Source of the DNA: Codonopsis lanceolata
Taxonomy: Eukaryota; Streptophyta; Magnoliopsida; Asterales; Campanulaceae
DNA: 64,000 nt
Assembly: GCA_013146195.2 (NCBI GenBank)
Contig: CM028377.1
Location: 174,499,845 to 174,563,844, forward strand
Direction: 5' to 3'
The notes beneath the pieces are model-generated. The model saw only the letters and a list, made by a program, of their open reading frames with translations. It ran no database searches and was not told the DNA's origin. Made by a program: the position numbers and the translations under genes. This document shows positions 11,585 to 22,984 of the stretch, in pieces. Every line of letters starts with the position of its first letter. The first letter of the stretch is position 1.

Positions 11585-11738
11585 GGCAAATACTTGTGTA
11601 AGATAGTTTTACGGATGTTTTTTGTAAAACAAATCTTCTTTACCTGACCTACCGTGTGTTAGTGGGTTGAGTTGTGAGAGAGTGGAGTTTCATCTTATGA
11701 ATTAAGATCCATAAGACGGTCTTACATGATATCTACTC
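11585..11738. mobile_element. Small MULE-type MITE, 9-bp TSD TTAGAATTA
   Basis: 154-bp element between direct 9-bp copies of TTAGAATTA (11576-11584 and 11739-11747). One end reads GGCAAATACTTGTGTAAG; the other, reversed, GAGTAGATATCATGTAAGAC. Both lead into GTAAGACGGTCTTA-like subterminal sequence, as in the larger elements at 18675-24572 and 20639-22277. The duplicated locus has an empty site (single TTAGAATTA at 57396-57404). Confidence 0.85.
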
Positions 11739-11823
11739 TTAGAATTAATGTGGTCCATGAGTCATGACCGGCGACGAAGGTGGTAGATTATGTTTACCCA
11801 AAAGAAAAAGGGGAAAACTTAAA

Positions 11824-12328
11824 GGGTCGTGCTATTCCGACCCCCGATTCCTCCAAGTTGACCCCCCAAAAATTCTCAAAAGAGTAAACGTCTTATTTTG
11901 TCCTTTCAACTAACTTCAAAAAATTTCTAAAATGTTCGGACCATATTGGCCGAACAACTCTCTGTTGTTCGGATAGAGCATGCTGAACAACACCGTGTTG
12001 TTCAGCCAAGTTGGTTCGAACATTTTGGAAATATTTTTGAAAAAAATTAATTTAATGTTGTTTGACATGCTTTAGCCGAACAACACAGTGGTGTTCGGCC
12101 AAAGAGGTCTGAACATTTTGAAAATATTTTAAAAAAAACTTAAACTTAGTGTCGTTCGATATGCTATAACCGAACAATATAGTTTTGATCGACATGCTCT
12201 AGCTGAACAATTGAGGGTAAGGGCGATGAAGGGGGGTCAACTTATAAGGAGGGAAAAATAAGAATAATGACTTTTGGAAATTTTGGGAGGTCAACTTAGA
12301 GGAATCGAGGAGTTGAATAGCGGCACCC
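11824..12328. mobile_element. 505-bp MULE-like element, 9-bp TSD AAACTTAAA
   Basis: Flanked by AAACTTAAA at 11815-11823 and 12329-12337. Terminal inverted repeats run about 60 bp: GGGTCGTGCTATTCC against, reversed, GGGTGCCGCTATTCA, sharing CGATTCCTC and AAGTTGAC blocks. The interior carries repeated GTTCGGCC/AACAAC palindromes (11940-12210) and no transposase. The paralogous site at 57474-57482 carries a single AAACTTAAA with no element. Confidence 0.88.
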
Positions 12329-12429
12329 AAACTTAAATTGACCAAGAAGACAAGGTCTGAAGCTTTGGTAATACCGAGTAACTCTTGTGTATGCAAAAAA
12401 CTTTCCTCAGAGATGTTCTTTCAACAATA

Positions 12430-14598
12430 CTAGTTATTTAGCCCATGTTTTACACGGGTACAATGTGGGATATATATATCTTTATAATAATAATATAACT
12501 TTTAGACACTATAATTAGATTGTTAATCTCTTCTATGTTTATATTTTTTTTTCTATTGTTACTAATATTAAACGATTATTTTACCTAAATACTTTTAAAA
12601 TTGATATAAGTTTCTAGCTAACGTGAGATACATATTTTGTATTAATAATAATAATAATAATTTTTTTTGATCTAAAGACTTTTAAAATTAACATTTAACT
12701 TGATAATAATATTAGAAGTCATTTTGTTAAAAACTTTTAAAATCATAATTCATTTTTAAACAATGTGAAATACTTATTTTGTATTTTTATTGGTAATGAA
12801 AGTTTAAGTCTTTTATCTAAAGACTTTAAAATCAACACCACATTTTAACCATGTGGTATACATATTTTCTATTGGTAATAACAAAATATATCTTTATCTA
12901 ATGACTTTTATAACCAATACTCATTTATAAATAATGTGAGATACATTTCTTTGTAGCCAATGTGAGATACTTCTTTTCTATTTCTATTGGTAATAAAAGT
13001 TTAAGACTTTTATATAAATACTTTTAAAACAAACATCTTTTTCTAAACAAACATCTCTTTCTAAACAAACATCTCTTTCTAACCATGTGGTATACATCTT
13101 TTATTGGTAATAATAGTATTTTTAAAACCAACATTAATTTATAACAAATGTAAAATGCATTTTCTATAGTAATAATAATAGTCTTTTATATAAAAACTTT
13201 TGAAATCAACATCTCTTTCTAAACAATGTGGGATACATCTCTTCTATTGGTTATAACATAAAAATAATAATAGTAGTGGTATTCTAACAATGTGAGATAC
13301 TTCTTTTCTATTTCTATTGGTAATAAAAGTTTAAAACTTTTATCTAAATACTTTTAAAATAAACATCTTTTTCTAAACAAACATCTCTTTCTAATCATGT
13401 GGTATACATATTTTCTATTGGTAATAATAATATTTTTAAAACCAACATTAATTTCTAATAAATGTGAGATGCATTCTTCTATAGTAATAATAATAGTCTT
13501 TTATATAAAAACTTTTGAAATCAATATCTCTTTCTAAACAATGTGGGATACATCTCTTCTATTGATTATAACATAAAAATAATAATAGTAGTATTATTTT
13601 ATCTTAAATAGTTTTGAAACCAACATCTCTTTATAAACAATGTGTGATACATCTCTTGTATTGATAATAGCATAAAAATTTGTTTATCTATAAATTTTAT
13701 AACTAATATATGTTTTTAAATAATGTGGATCTTTTATAACCAATGCGATATACATTATCTAAAAACATTTTAAACCAATATCACTTTCCTAACTAATGTG
13801 AAATACATATTTTTTTTCTATTGGTATTAAGCATTTTATAAAAAGACTTTTAATACCTACATCACTCTCTAACCAATGTGTAATACATCTCATCATTTGG
13901 TAATAATAGTAGAAGTTTTTTATCTAAAAAATATCAAAAAACAACATCTCTTTCTATATAATGAGATATATCTCTTCTCTTCTCTTTTATTAATGATAAA
14001 AGTAGAAGTCTTTTTATTTAAACACTTTTAAAATCAACATAACTTTTTAACCAATGTAAGATTTATCTCTTTTATTGGTAATAATAGTAATTTAAAACCA
14101 ACATCAATTTATAACAAATGTGTGATATATATCTTCTATTGCTAATAATAGTAAGTCTTTTATATAATCTAAAATAATTAAAAATCAACATCATTTTTTA
14201 ACCAATGTGAGATATACATCTTCTATTGGTAATAATGGTAGAAGTCTTTTATCAAAAAACTTTGAAAACCAACATCACTTTATAACAAATGTATGATACA
14301 TCTTTTCAATTAGCAATTAATAATAGTATTTTTAATACAAACATCAATTTCTAACCAATGTGTGATACATCTCTTCTATTGGTAATAGTAGTAGAATATT
14401 TTTTAACCATGTGAGATACATCTCTTGTAAAAGTGAAAATTTGTAGTCTAAAGACTTTAAAATCTAACATTTTCTTTTTAAACAATGTGTTATACATCTC
14501 TTTTATTGGTAATAATATAAAATAATTTATACTCAACATCATTTTCTAGCCAATGTGAGATATACATTTTCTATTGGTAATAATGGTAAAAATCTTTT

Positions 14599-14600
<2 letters not shown>
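12430..14600. repeat. Degenerate short tandem-repeat array, AT-rich
   Basis: Dozens of diverged units of roughly 70-100 bp built around AACCAATGTGAGATACATCT, CTTCTATTGGTAATAATAG and CTTTTAAAACCAACATC. Unit length varies, so this is an old, irregular array. A larger internal duplication is visible (12960-13200 resembles 13285-13510). No coding sequence. Confidence 0.75.

Positions 14601-14652
<52 letters not shown>
14600..14652. repeat. (TA)n microsatellite
   Basis: About 50 bp of alternating TA directly before an AAAGTTGGTGAGGAGCAC motif that recurs at other (TA)n tracts in this block. Confidence 0.9.
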
Positions 14653-14656
<4 letters not shown>

Positions 14657-16119
14657 TGGTGAGGAGCACTATGGTTGTGCCACCTCACCACCTTTGAATA
14701 AATCTTCATTATAAAGCATCCATGTGGAAGCTTTAAAATCTTTTGGTTTTCTAGTGACTTTGAAAATCAACATCACTTTCCAACCAATGTATGATGCATT
14801 TCTTCTATTGGTACTTAATAATAGAATTTTTAAACCAACATCAATTTCTAACCAATGTGGGATACATCTCTTCTATTGTTGAAAAATTAGTGTTTTTAGT
14901 GAAAGAAATTGTGCAACTTGATGCACAAATTTCTTTACGTGTCATTTGTTTGTTGACGAAGGTAATTGTGCAAATGTGTTCTACTCGGTGAGAGCATCAA
15001 AATGATATATTTATTTGTCAAAATCGAGTTTTGGATAATAAGATATCAAGACTTAAAATTTAATACTTGTTAACAAAATTAGTGTTTTTAGTGAGAGAAA
15101 TTGTGCAACTTGAGGTACGAATTTCTTTACGTGTCATTTGTTTGTTGGCGAAGGTAATTACGCAAATGTGTTCTACTCGGTGAGAGCATCAAAATGATAT
15201 ATTTATTTATCCAAATCGAGTTTTGGATGAATAAGATATCAAAAGTTAAAGTATAATACTTATTAAAAAATTAATGTTTTTAGTGAAAGAAATTGTGCAA
15301 CTTGAGGCACAAATTTCTTTACGTGTCATTTGTTTGTTGACAAAAGTAATTGTGCAAATTTGTTCTACTCGGCAAAAACATCGAAATGATATATTTATTT
15401 GTCCAAATCAAGTTTTGGATGAATAAGATATCAAAGCTTAAAGTATGATGTTAAAAGTGAGTCATTAGAAGTAATATCTAACCTTGAAGAGTTTTATCCC
15501 ACATTGGTTAGAAGTAATATTAGTTGTAAATTTTTTTAAATATAAGTCTTCTACTATTGACAATAGAAGAAGTTATATATACTAATACTAATACCCCTTA
15601 TCATATTGATTATTATTATGTATTATTATTAGCTAATGTGTAGAAAATCAAAAGTATATATATATTCTATTGCTAATAATAGTAAGTCGTTTATATAATC
15701 TAAAATAATTAAAAATCAATATCATTTTTTAACCAATGTGAGATTTACATCTTCTATTGGTAATAATTGTAGAAGTCTTTTATCAAAAAACTTTGAAAAC
15801 CAACATCACTTTATAACAAATGTATGATACATCTTTTCAATTAGTAATTAATAATAGTATTTTTAATACATACATCAATTTCTAACCAATGTTTAATATA
15901 TCTCTTCTATTGGTAATAATAGTAGAATATTTTGTAACCATGTGAGATATATCTCTTGTAAAAGTGAAAGTCTTTAATCTAAAGACTTTAAAATCTAGCA
16001 TTTTTCTTTTTAAACAATGTGTTATACATCTCTTTTATTGGTAATAATATAAAATAATTTAAACTCAACATCATTTTCTAGCCAGTGTGAGATATACATC
16101 TATTGGTAATAATGGTAAA

Positions 16120-16162
<43 letters not shown>

Positions 16163-17671
16163 TGGTGAGGAGCACTATGGTTGTGTCACCTCATCACCTT
16201 TGAATAAATCTTAATTCTAAGGCATCCATGTGGAAGGTGACTTTGAAAATCAACATCACTTTCCAACCAATGTTTGATACATTTCTTCTATTGGTACTTA
16301 ATAATAGAATTTTTAAAACCAACATCAATTTCTAACCAATGTGGGATACATCTCTTCTATTGTTGAAAAATTAGTGTTTTTAGTGAAAGAAATTGTGCAA
16401 CTTGAGGCACGAATTTCTTTACGTGTCATTTGTTTGTTGGTGAAGGTAATTGCGTAAATGTGTTCTACTCGGTGAGGGCATCAAAATGATATATTTATTT
16501 GTCCAAATCGAGTTTTGGATGAATAAGATATCAAGAGTTAAAGTATAATACTTATTAAAAAATTAATGTTTTTCGTGAAAGAAATTGTGCAACTTAAGGC
16601 ACAAATTTCTTTACTTGTCATTTGTTTGTTGACAAATGTAATTGTGCAAATGTGTTCTACTCGGCAAAAACATCGAAATGATATATTTATTTGTCCAAAT
16701 CAAGTTTTGGATGAATAAGATATCAAAGTTTAAAGTATGATGTTAAAAGTGAGTCATTAGAAGTAATATCTAACCTTGAAGAGTTTTATCCCACATTGGT
16801 TAGAAGTAATGTTAGTTGTAAAAGTTTTTAAATATAAGTCTTCTACTATTGATAATAGAAGAAGTTATATATATTAATACTAATACCCCTTATCATATTG
16901 ATTATTATTATGTATTATTATTAACTAATGGCTAGAAAACCAAAAGTATATATATCTTCTATTGCTAATAATAGTAAGTCTTTTATATAATCTAAAATAA
17001 TTAAAAATCAATATCATTTTTTAACCAATAATTGTAGAAGTCTTTTATCAAAAAACTTTGAAAACCAACATCACTTTATAACAAATGTATGATACATCTT
17101 TTCAATTAGTAATTAATAATAGTATTTTTAATACAGATCATCAAAATCGAGTTTTGGATAAATAAAATATCAAGAGTTAAAGTGTAATACTTATTAAAAA
17201 ATTAGTGTTTTAGTGAAAGAAATTGTGCAACTTGAGGCACAAATTTCTTTACGTGTCATTTGTTTGTTGACAAAAGTAATTGTGCGAATGTGTTCTACTC
17301 GGCAAGAATATTGAAATGATATATTTATTTGTCCAAATCAAGTTTTGGATGAATAAGATATCAAAGGTTAAAGTATGGTGTTAAAAGTGAATCATTAGAA
17401 GTAATATCTCACCTTGAAGAGTTTTATCCCACATTGGTTAGAAGTAATGTTAGTTGTAAAAGGTTTTAAATATAAATCTTCTACTATTGACAATAGAAGA
17501 AGTTATATCTATTGTTATATATAACTATATGATAATACCCCTTATCATATTGAATATTAATAGGTATTATTAATAGGTAATGGTTGAAAGATAAAAAGTC
17601 TTACATAGATGCCTAAAGATCAATATTTATCTAAAGTGGGTGAGGTGGCACAATCATATTACTCCTCACCA

Positions 17672-17677
<6 letters not shown>
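14652..17677. repeat. Satellite-like block bounded by inverted AAAGTTGGTGAGG ends
   Basis: The left sequence AAAGTTGGTGAGGAGCACT (14652 on) and about 60 bp after it are matched in reverse complement at 17617-17677, each abutting a long (TA)n. Inside lie three 192-bp units starting near 14886, 15078 and 15270 (ATTAGTGTTTTTAGTG), a further copy of the left end at 16158, and 192-bp units again near 16372, 16562 and 17200. A larger unit starting CTATTGCTAATAATAGTAAG recurs at about 14137, 15666 and 16954. It may be a TIR element that was internally amplified. Confidence 0.65.
16122..16158. repeat. (TA)n microsatellite
   Basis: About 35 bp of TA repeats before the second forward copy of the AAAGTTGGTGAGGAGCAC motif. 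Confidence 0.85.

Positions 17678-17737
<60 letters not shown>
17676..17737. repeat. (TA)n microsatellite
   Basis: About 60 bp of alternating TA after the inverted AAAGTTGGTGAGG end of the satellite block. Confidence 0.9.
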
Positions 17738-17738
<1 letters not shown>

Positions 17739-17739
17739 C

Positions 17740-18674
17740 AAGAGTTAGTCTTACGTCTTGAGACCTAAAATTATGACTGTTTTGCTATAACTTGACATTT
17801 TTTGCCATAAAATCATTACTTTTGACCTTTAAAGTGTCACTTTGAATCTTTAATAAAATTATCATTTTTCCTAAAATCTGTCACATTATGCCATATATCA
17901 TCAATTTTAGTCGTTAAAGTGCCACTTTTGGCATTAAATGTATCACTTTAGACTCACGAAGTGTCACTGTATTAAAAATAAAAAATAAAAGTGTCACTTT
18001 TAACATTCCGATGATAATTGACTGAGAAATTTTGAGAAAAAAATAAAAAAGTCTCTCTTAATCATTTTATCAAACACTTGAAAGGCTTTATTACTGATTA
18101 GTAACTTTGATGAGAGTGAGAACATATGTGTTCTTCATCTCGCTCTTTTCAAAATTTCCATAATGAAATTGACGATTGGAATTACAGATTTATACAAACA
18201 TGTAATTGAATTAGTTTGACCTTAATTGATCGGTACATGATTTTGATCGAGAGACAAAGCCCCTGTGTGGTTTATATGCAATTGTGTGTATCACCGTGTG
18301 AGGGACAAAGTCATAAGGAGAGAAGGAGAAAAAGCGTATCGATAGCCTTTTTTTTGTCCCAAGTTTTCTTCGGCTTTCGAGTATGTTGATGTGAGTATAA
18401 AAGGAATGTATAATGATGTCTTTTTTTTTCTTCTTAAAACTCAATGATCCAATTGATGAGTAAAGATCCGATTTTGAGGCTCAGATTATGATCCATAAGA
18501 CGGTTGCACACGAATCGAGTAAAATTAACTCTTACTTTTTGCCAAAAATGAAATAAAAACGGAAATGCTCATTTTAAAAATTGAGAAATGAACGGGTATA
18601 AAAATAATATAAAAACAAGCTTAATGTTAAAAAAAAATAGATTTTTTTTAGTTGTATGGTTATAAATAAATAAA
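17740..18674. other. Non-coding stretch with scattered GTGTCACTTT motifs
   Basis: Contains AAGTGTCACTTT-type motifs at 17825-18000, like those inside the MULE family to the right, plus CCATAAGACGGTTGCAC near 18490. It may be the remains of another element of that family, but I could not find paired ends. Confidence 0.4.
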
Positions 18675-18850
18675 GAGATGGTCTCCTGTAAGACGGTCTT
18701 ACTGATCTTTATCCGTATCCAGGTTAAATGGAGTAAAATTCAGAAATCTCAATGCAACATCTTAATTTTTGAAAATTACAACACCACCCCTCATGTTTAT
18801 ATATGTAGTATCTCTTTTTACTATTAATAGTGTTACTTTATAGTATAAAA

Positions 18851-20290
18851 CTAGTATTTGTGCCCGTGCCCATGACACGGCTCGAGTAGGGGAGGATGTC
18901 AGTATTAGAGGGTGTCAATATTTAAATAAATCAATATATGTTTTTATCTTGTTTCAAAAAGAGTTTAAAATAACAAATTGGAAATGAAGACCTCTCGAGG
19001 TGGAGATGCTGCTGGAGTGTTAAAAGGAGTTACTGGTACCTGTTTGAAACCATGGGTTAGATAAAAATATTATATAATCGCAAAAAGTGAGTTGGAACAA
19101 CATAAAAAATTAGAAGAATTCCAAATTAGTAATTATACATATTATTACTTAAACCAAAAAAATTTCCAAAAAAACTAATACCCATTTTAAAACCCAAACC
19201 ACCTAACTTTGTTAAAAATTAAAACCCCAAAATTACCAAAAAAAAATCAAGAAAATAGTTAGAACCAAAAAATTTCCAAAAAGCTAATACCCATTTTAAA
19301 ACCCAAACCACCTAACTTTGTTAAAAATAAAAAACCCCAAAATTACCAAAAAAAATATATGAAGAAAATGGTTATCATCTTTTTAAAATGGCAGCACACA
19401 ATGATAGAAAGCAGACAACTCCTTAGTCCAAAGAATCTGAAGAGGCAAAACCAGTAAGTTATCCTCTCTTGGGTAGTGAATAAATAATAGAGGGGCCAAT
19501 AAATAAAAGACATCAAAAAATAAGACTTTTTCCATTTCTTGAGGGTGGTAGATGCAATTCCAACTATAAAGTCAGTTTTCCAATCCAAAGTGTCAGTACT
19601 TCCCCATTATCCACTTATTTAGGAGTCACATCAAAAGTCATGAATAATAACTAAAGAGAATACTGTCACATCCTCCTCATCAATATCCTCTCCGGATATT
19701 CCTACCATTATTCATATAAACTTAAACTCTAACACTAATAATTATAAGGGATAATGTACAATTCTAAATAATTATCTTTAAAATTTTCATATGTTTTTTT
19801 ATTTTTTAATTTACTTTAAATAATTATTTTTAATTAATATTTATAAAACAGTTAAATTATTTTTGAATAATGTGTCAGATAAAATAAATAAGTATTTAGA
19901 AACGAACGAAGTATTACAGTTGATATTTTTCACTAATAACACTAATAACAATGTTTTATACAATTGATTTAAATTAACTATTTTTCACTTTAAAATTTTG
20001 ATATTTTTCTTAACTTTGTAAATAAGACAACATAAAAAAAGTATTCCTAAATAAGAGTAAAGGGCAACAATTAAGAGTCATGAGCATCCATAAAAAAAAT
20101 ATTATTGTCACTTCTATTGATTTAAATTGACTATTTTTTAATTTAAAATTTTGGTATTTTTCTTAACTTTGTAAATAAGACAACATAGAAAATATTTTTT
20201 TCTATTCTTAAATAGAAGTATTGGATAACAATTAAGAGTGATGAGCATCCAATTAAGTCATTCAAAACTATTACAGTAACTCAACGGTTG
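18851..20290 (-). mobile_element. Helitron relic, 3' end at 18851
   Basis: Read on the minus strand, the element ends in a GCCGTGTCATGGGCACGGGC hairpin, then ACAAATACTAG followed by a host T, the standard Helitron 3' structure. The body (18890-20285) is homologous to 58195-59190 on the + strand. Similarity reaches about 20285-20320, into the 5' side of the kinase exon; no 5' TC end could be fixed. No helicase coding sequence. Confidence 0.7.
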
Positions 20291-20568
20291 TTCGCGTGGC
20301 CACCTTCGAGGCATAAAAAAATGCTGGAGAGAAAGAGAAAGAGTTCTTTACTCAAGTGGCAAACACGGTTCAATATCATATGTGGGATTGCTCGAGGGCT
20401 TCTTTATCTTCACCAAGATTCGAGATTGAGAATATTCCATAGGGATCTCAAAGCAAGCAACATTTTGCTTGACAAAGAAATGAATCCAAAAATATCAGAT
20501 TTTGGCATGGCAAGAATTTTCGGAGGAGATCAGACTGAAGCAGAAACAAAGAGAGTAGTGGGAACATA
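20288..20568 (+). pseudogene. Receptor-like kinase exon (G-lectin/S-domain type), subdomains VIb-VIII
   Basis: Encodes WQTRFNIICGIARGLLYLHQ, HRDLKASNILLD (catalytic loop), ISDFGMARIFGGDQ (DFG) and VVGT, matching the S-domain/G-type lectin receptor-like Ser/Thr kinases. It ends at a donor GTAAGC after 20568, and the codon split TA|T completes Tyr with the exon at 22334. The upstream exons (ectodomain, ATP-binding loop) are absent, so it cannot encode a full kinase. Its first ~35 bases are shared with a Helitron copy at 58208, so the 5' part may not be native. Likely a captured or truncated gene fragment. Confidence 0.85.
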
Positions 20569-20751
20569 GTAAGCACCACTAAAAATATATCAGAACATAT
20601 ACACGTGATGGCTAAACGTTTAGGCATTAACTTTACTAGAGGTGGTCTCATGTAAGACGGTCTTACGGATCCATATCCGTAAGACGGAGCCCCATTTAGA
20701 AATTCAGGGGTTAATAATTAAACATGGTAATAATACTTGTAATAATAAGTT

Positions 20752-20825
20752 TGTCTCAATGGATGGAATGGCTGCTTGAAGGCTTAGGCCAACCGAAGGT
20801 TGCCTGTTCAAGTCCCCCTAACTGC
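20752..20825 (+). other. tRNA-like segment (B box) in MULE
   Basis: TGTTCAAGTCC matches the pol III B box (GGTTCRANTCC) at 10 of 11 positions, preceded by a G/C-rich arm-like stretch. It is not a complete tRNA gene, more like a tRNA-derived fragment. Confidence 0.35.
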
Positions 20826-20939
20826 ATAATTTTGTTTTAATTCTCATTAATGAGAAATTCCTCTATTTGCTCCGGTGCCCCTGCACTTTCATTGTTTGCC
20901 GCCTAAATTCTTATATTTCTCATGCCTTGCAGTTTAATC

Positions 20940-21070
20940 ATTTGTCAATTTTTAGTATTAAATGTGTCACTTTTTAGTATTAAGAGTGTCACTTTTTAGT
21001 ATTAAGAGTGTCACTTTTTAGTATTAAATGTGTAACTTTTTAGTATTATGAGTATCACTTTTTAGTATTA
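20940..21070. repeat. Minisatellite, ~22-bp unit
   Basis: Tandem units close to GTGTCACTTTTTAGTATTAA, about five in a row, inside the MULE. Confidence 0.85.
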
Positions 21071-21489
21071 AGAGTGTTACTTTGTATTTTAATGAGAATT
21101 ATATAAATTTCCTTTTATAGTGTCACTTTCAACCTTAAAATGTGTCACTTTTATCTTTTCAATATGTCACGTTTGGCTTTAAATGTGTCATTCAACATTT
21201 CGTTAAAGTTCATTAGGGTTCGTCAAGTATCCCAAGGCAATTGATGCTAACGGAAGGCTAACGGAGTTGACAAAGGATTAAACTGTAAGGCCTCCCAACA
21301 ATTGTTCGCTTCGAGCAGGCGAATTCCCTCCGGTATTCATGCTCCCTCAAAGCAGGCGAATGAAGAGTAGAGGGCAGAAAACTAGGTAGAAAGCAGGTAT
21401 AGCCTCCAGAATCTGTCCCACCGACATCAACGTCGACAGGATCATCACCGTCCCAACCAAGTTTTGGCAGTCAACGTTAGTTTTAAAGT

Positions 21490-21650
21490 GATAATTTTTA
21501 GTATTAAATGTGTCACTTTTTAGTATTAAATGTGTCACTTTTTAGCATTAAGAGTGTCACTTTTTAGCATTAAGAGTGTCACTTTTTAATATTAAATGTG
21601 TCACTTTTTAGTATTAAGGGTGTCACTTTTTAGTATTAAGAATGTTACTT
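21490..21650. repeat. Minisatellite, same unit
   Basis: About seven tandem copies of a GTGTCACTTTTTAGTATTAA-like unit. The flanking sequence (TATTTTAAT.AAAATTATA, CAATATGTCACGTTTGGCTT) repeats what follows the block at 20940, so the array and its flank were duplicated together. Confidence 0.85.
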
Positions 21651-21864
21651 TGTATTTTAATAAAAATTATAATAAATTTTCTTTTATAGTGTCACTTTTA
21701 TAACATTAAAATATGTCACTTTTGTGTTTTCAATATGTCACGTTTGGCTTTAAATGTGTTATTTAATATTTCGTCAAAGTCCGTTAGGATCCGTCAAGTA
21801 TGTCAAAGCAGTTGATACTAACTGATGGTTAACGGAGCTGTCAAAGGATTAAATTGCAAGGCGT

Positions 21865-22065
21865 AAGAAACTTTTTAGCATAAAGAGTGTCACTTTTTAG
21901 TATTAAGAGTGTCACTTTTTAGTATTAAATGTGTTATTTTTTAGTATTAAATGTGTTACTTTTAACGAATTTCTCATTAAAGAGCATTAAAACATGTGTT
22001 ACTTTTTAGTATTAAGGGTGTCACTTTTTTGTATTAAGAGTGTCACTTTTAACGAATTTCTCATT
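21865..22065. repeat. Minisatellite, same unit, with interspersed TTTCTCATTAAAGA
   Basis: Third block of the same unit, interrupted by copies of AACGAATTTCTCATTAAAGA. Confidence 0.8.
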
Positions 22066-22090
22066 AAAGAACATTAAAAGATAAAATAGC

Positions 22091-22166
22091 AAGCTACAGG
22101 GAATCAAACCGCTAATCAACCCTCACGCTAAACCCTTAAGAGATGCGGCCAACCAACTCAGCTAAC
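22091..22166 (-). other. tRNA-like segment (A and B boxes) in MULE
   Basis: Minus strand carries TAGCTGAGTTGG (A box) and GGTTTGATTCC (B box, one mismatch), with starts 54 bp apart, as in tRNAs with a long variable arm. Acceptor stem pairing is not evident. Probably a tRNA-derived remnant rather than a functional tRNA. Confidence 0.45.
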
Positions 22167-22333
22167 AATCAATTATGATTATTTTTAACATGTTTATTTA
22201 TTAACCCGCGAATTCCTAAATGGGGCTCCGTCTTACGGATTTAGGATCCGTAAGACCGTCCTATACAAGTTTTTGCCACTTTACTAACGCCTTTACATAT
22301 GGATGTGATGGTGTTTTTCTTTGTGCTTTCCAG

Positions 22334-22484
22334 TGGTTATATGTCCCCCGAGTATGCAATGGACGACATCTTCTCCATAAAATCTAACGTATTCAGTTTC
22401 GGCGTATTGGTATTGGAGATAATAAGTGGTATAAAGAATAGAGGGTTCTACAACACCAACAGCGAGATTAACCTTCTTGGACAT
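22334..22484 (+). pseudogene. Receptor-like kinase exon, subdomains VIII-IX
   Basis: Starts right after acceptor TTTCCAG and encodes GYMSPEYAMDDIFSIKSNVF, then SFGVLVLEIISG and GFYNTNSEINLLGH, followed by a GTAAGT donor. It joins in frame to 20288-20568 once the intron is removed. The usually invariant Asp of subdomain IX (SDVFSFG) is Asn here. The following exons of the family are not found downstream. The 1.76-kb intron between the two exons consists mostly of a MULE. Confidence 0.85.
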
Positions 22485-22984
22485 GTAAGTTTTCAGTTGT
22501 GAGCTGGGAAAAATTTCGAATCTTGGAGTGAAGATGATGAAGAGTAAATGGTATAAATATTGTAGATCTGTGAAATGGATTATTGGGGGATTGAATAGTG
22601 GGGGGAAATTGAATAAAGTGAGATTACATGAATTGAATTGAAATGATGATATTTAATTATTTATAAAGTTGTGTTGAATGTTTTTTCTTTAATGGACGTA
22701 CTTGTGCTGAATGTTTTTTCTTAGAACCCAAGACCAAAAATTGAAACCGGTTCTAACTTCTTCCTGTTTCCAAAATAAATTAGGTTCAGGAGTCAGAATG
22801 TGACATTGTGAGTAGAGAAATAAAAGCAAAAATCCATATTCTATAAACCCATGAAAGTTTCAGAACGCAATGAAACAATTAACTCTCTCAAATACAAATA
22901 TGCCAACATAAGTATTTTTCGAAGCACCAATGAAAGTACTTGGAAACAGATCCATCCAAAAGAGGAAGTAAACTACTGTGTACA

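Larger units (their letters stand above)
20639..22277. mobile_element. 1.64-kb MULE in the kinase intron, 9-bp TSD ACTTTACTA
   Basis: Flanked by ACTTTACTA at 20630-20638 and 22278-22286. Ends are GAGGTGGTCTCATGTAAGAC and, reversed, GGCAAAAACTTGTATAGGAC. Both run into GGTCTTACGGATCC and CCGTAAGACGGAGCCCCATT, with total arm similarity of about 90 bp. The interior holds minisatellite blocks of a ~22-bp unit and two tRNA-like segments, but no transposase. Same family as 11585-11738 and the putative element 18675-24572. Confidence 0.9.

Noticed and set aside
20940..22065. CRISPR-like array
   Set aside because: The ~22-bp units are contiguous minisatellite copies without unique spacers, inside a plant transposon.
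22091..22166. Functional tRNA gene
   Set aside because: A and B boxes are present but acceptor stem pairing is not evident and the segment lies in a transposon; kept only as tRNA-like.
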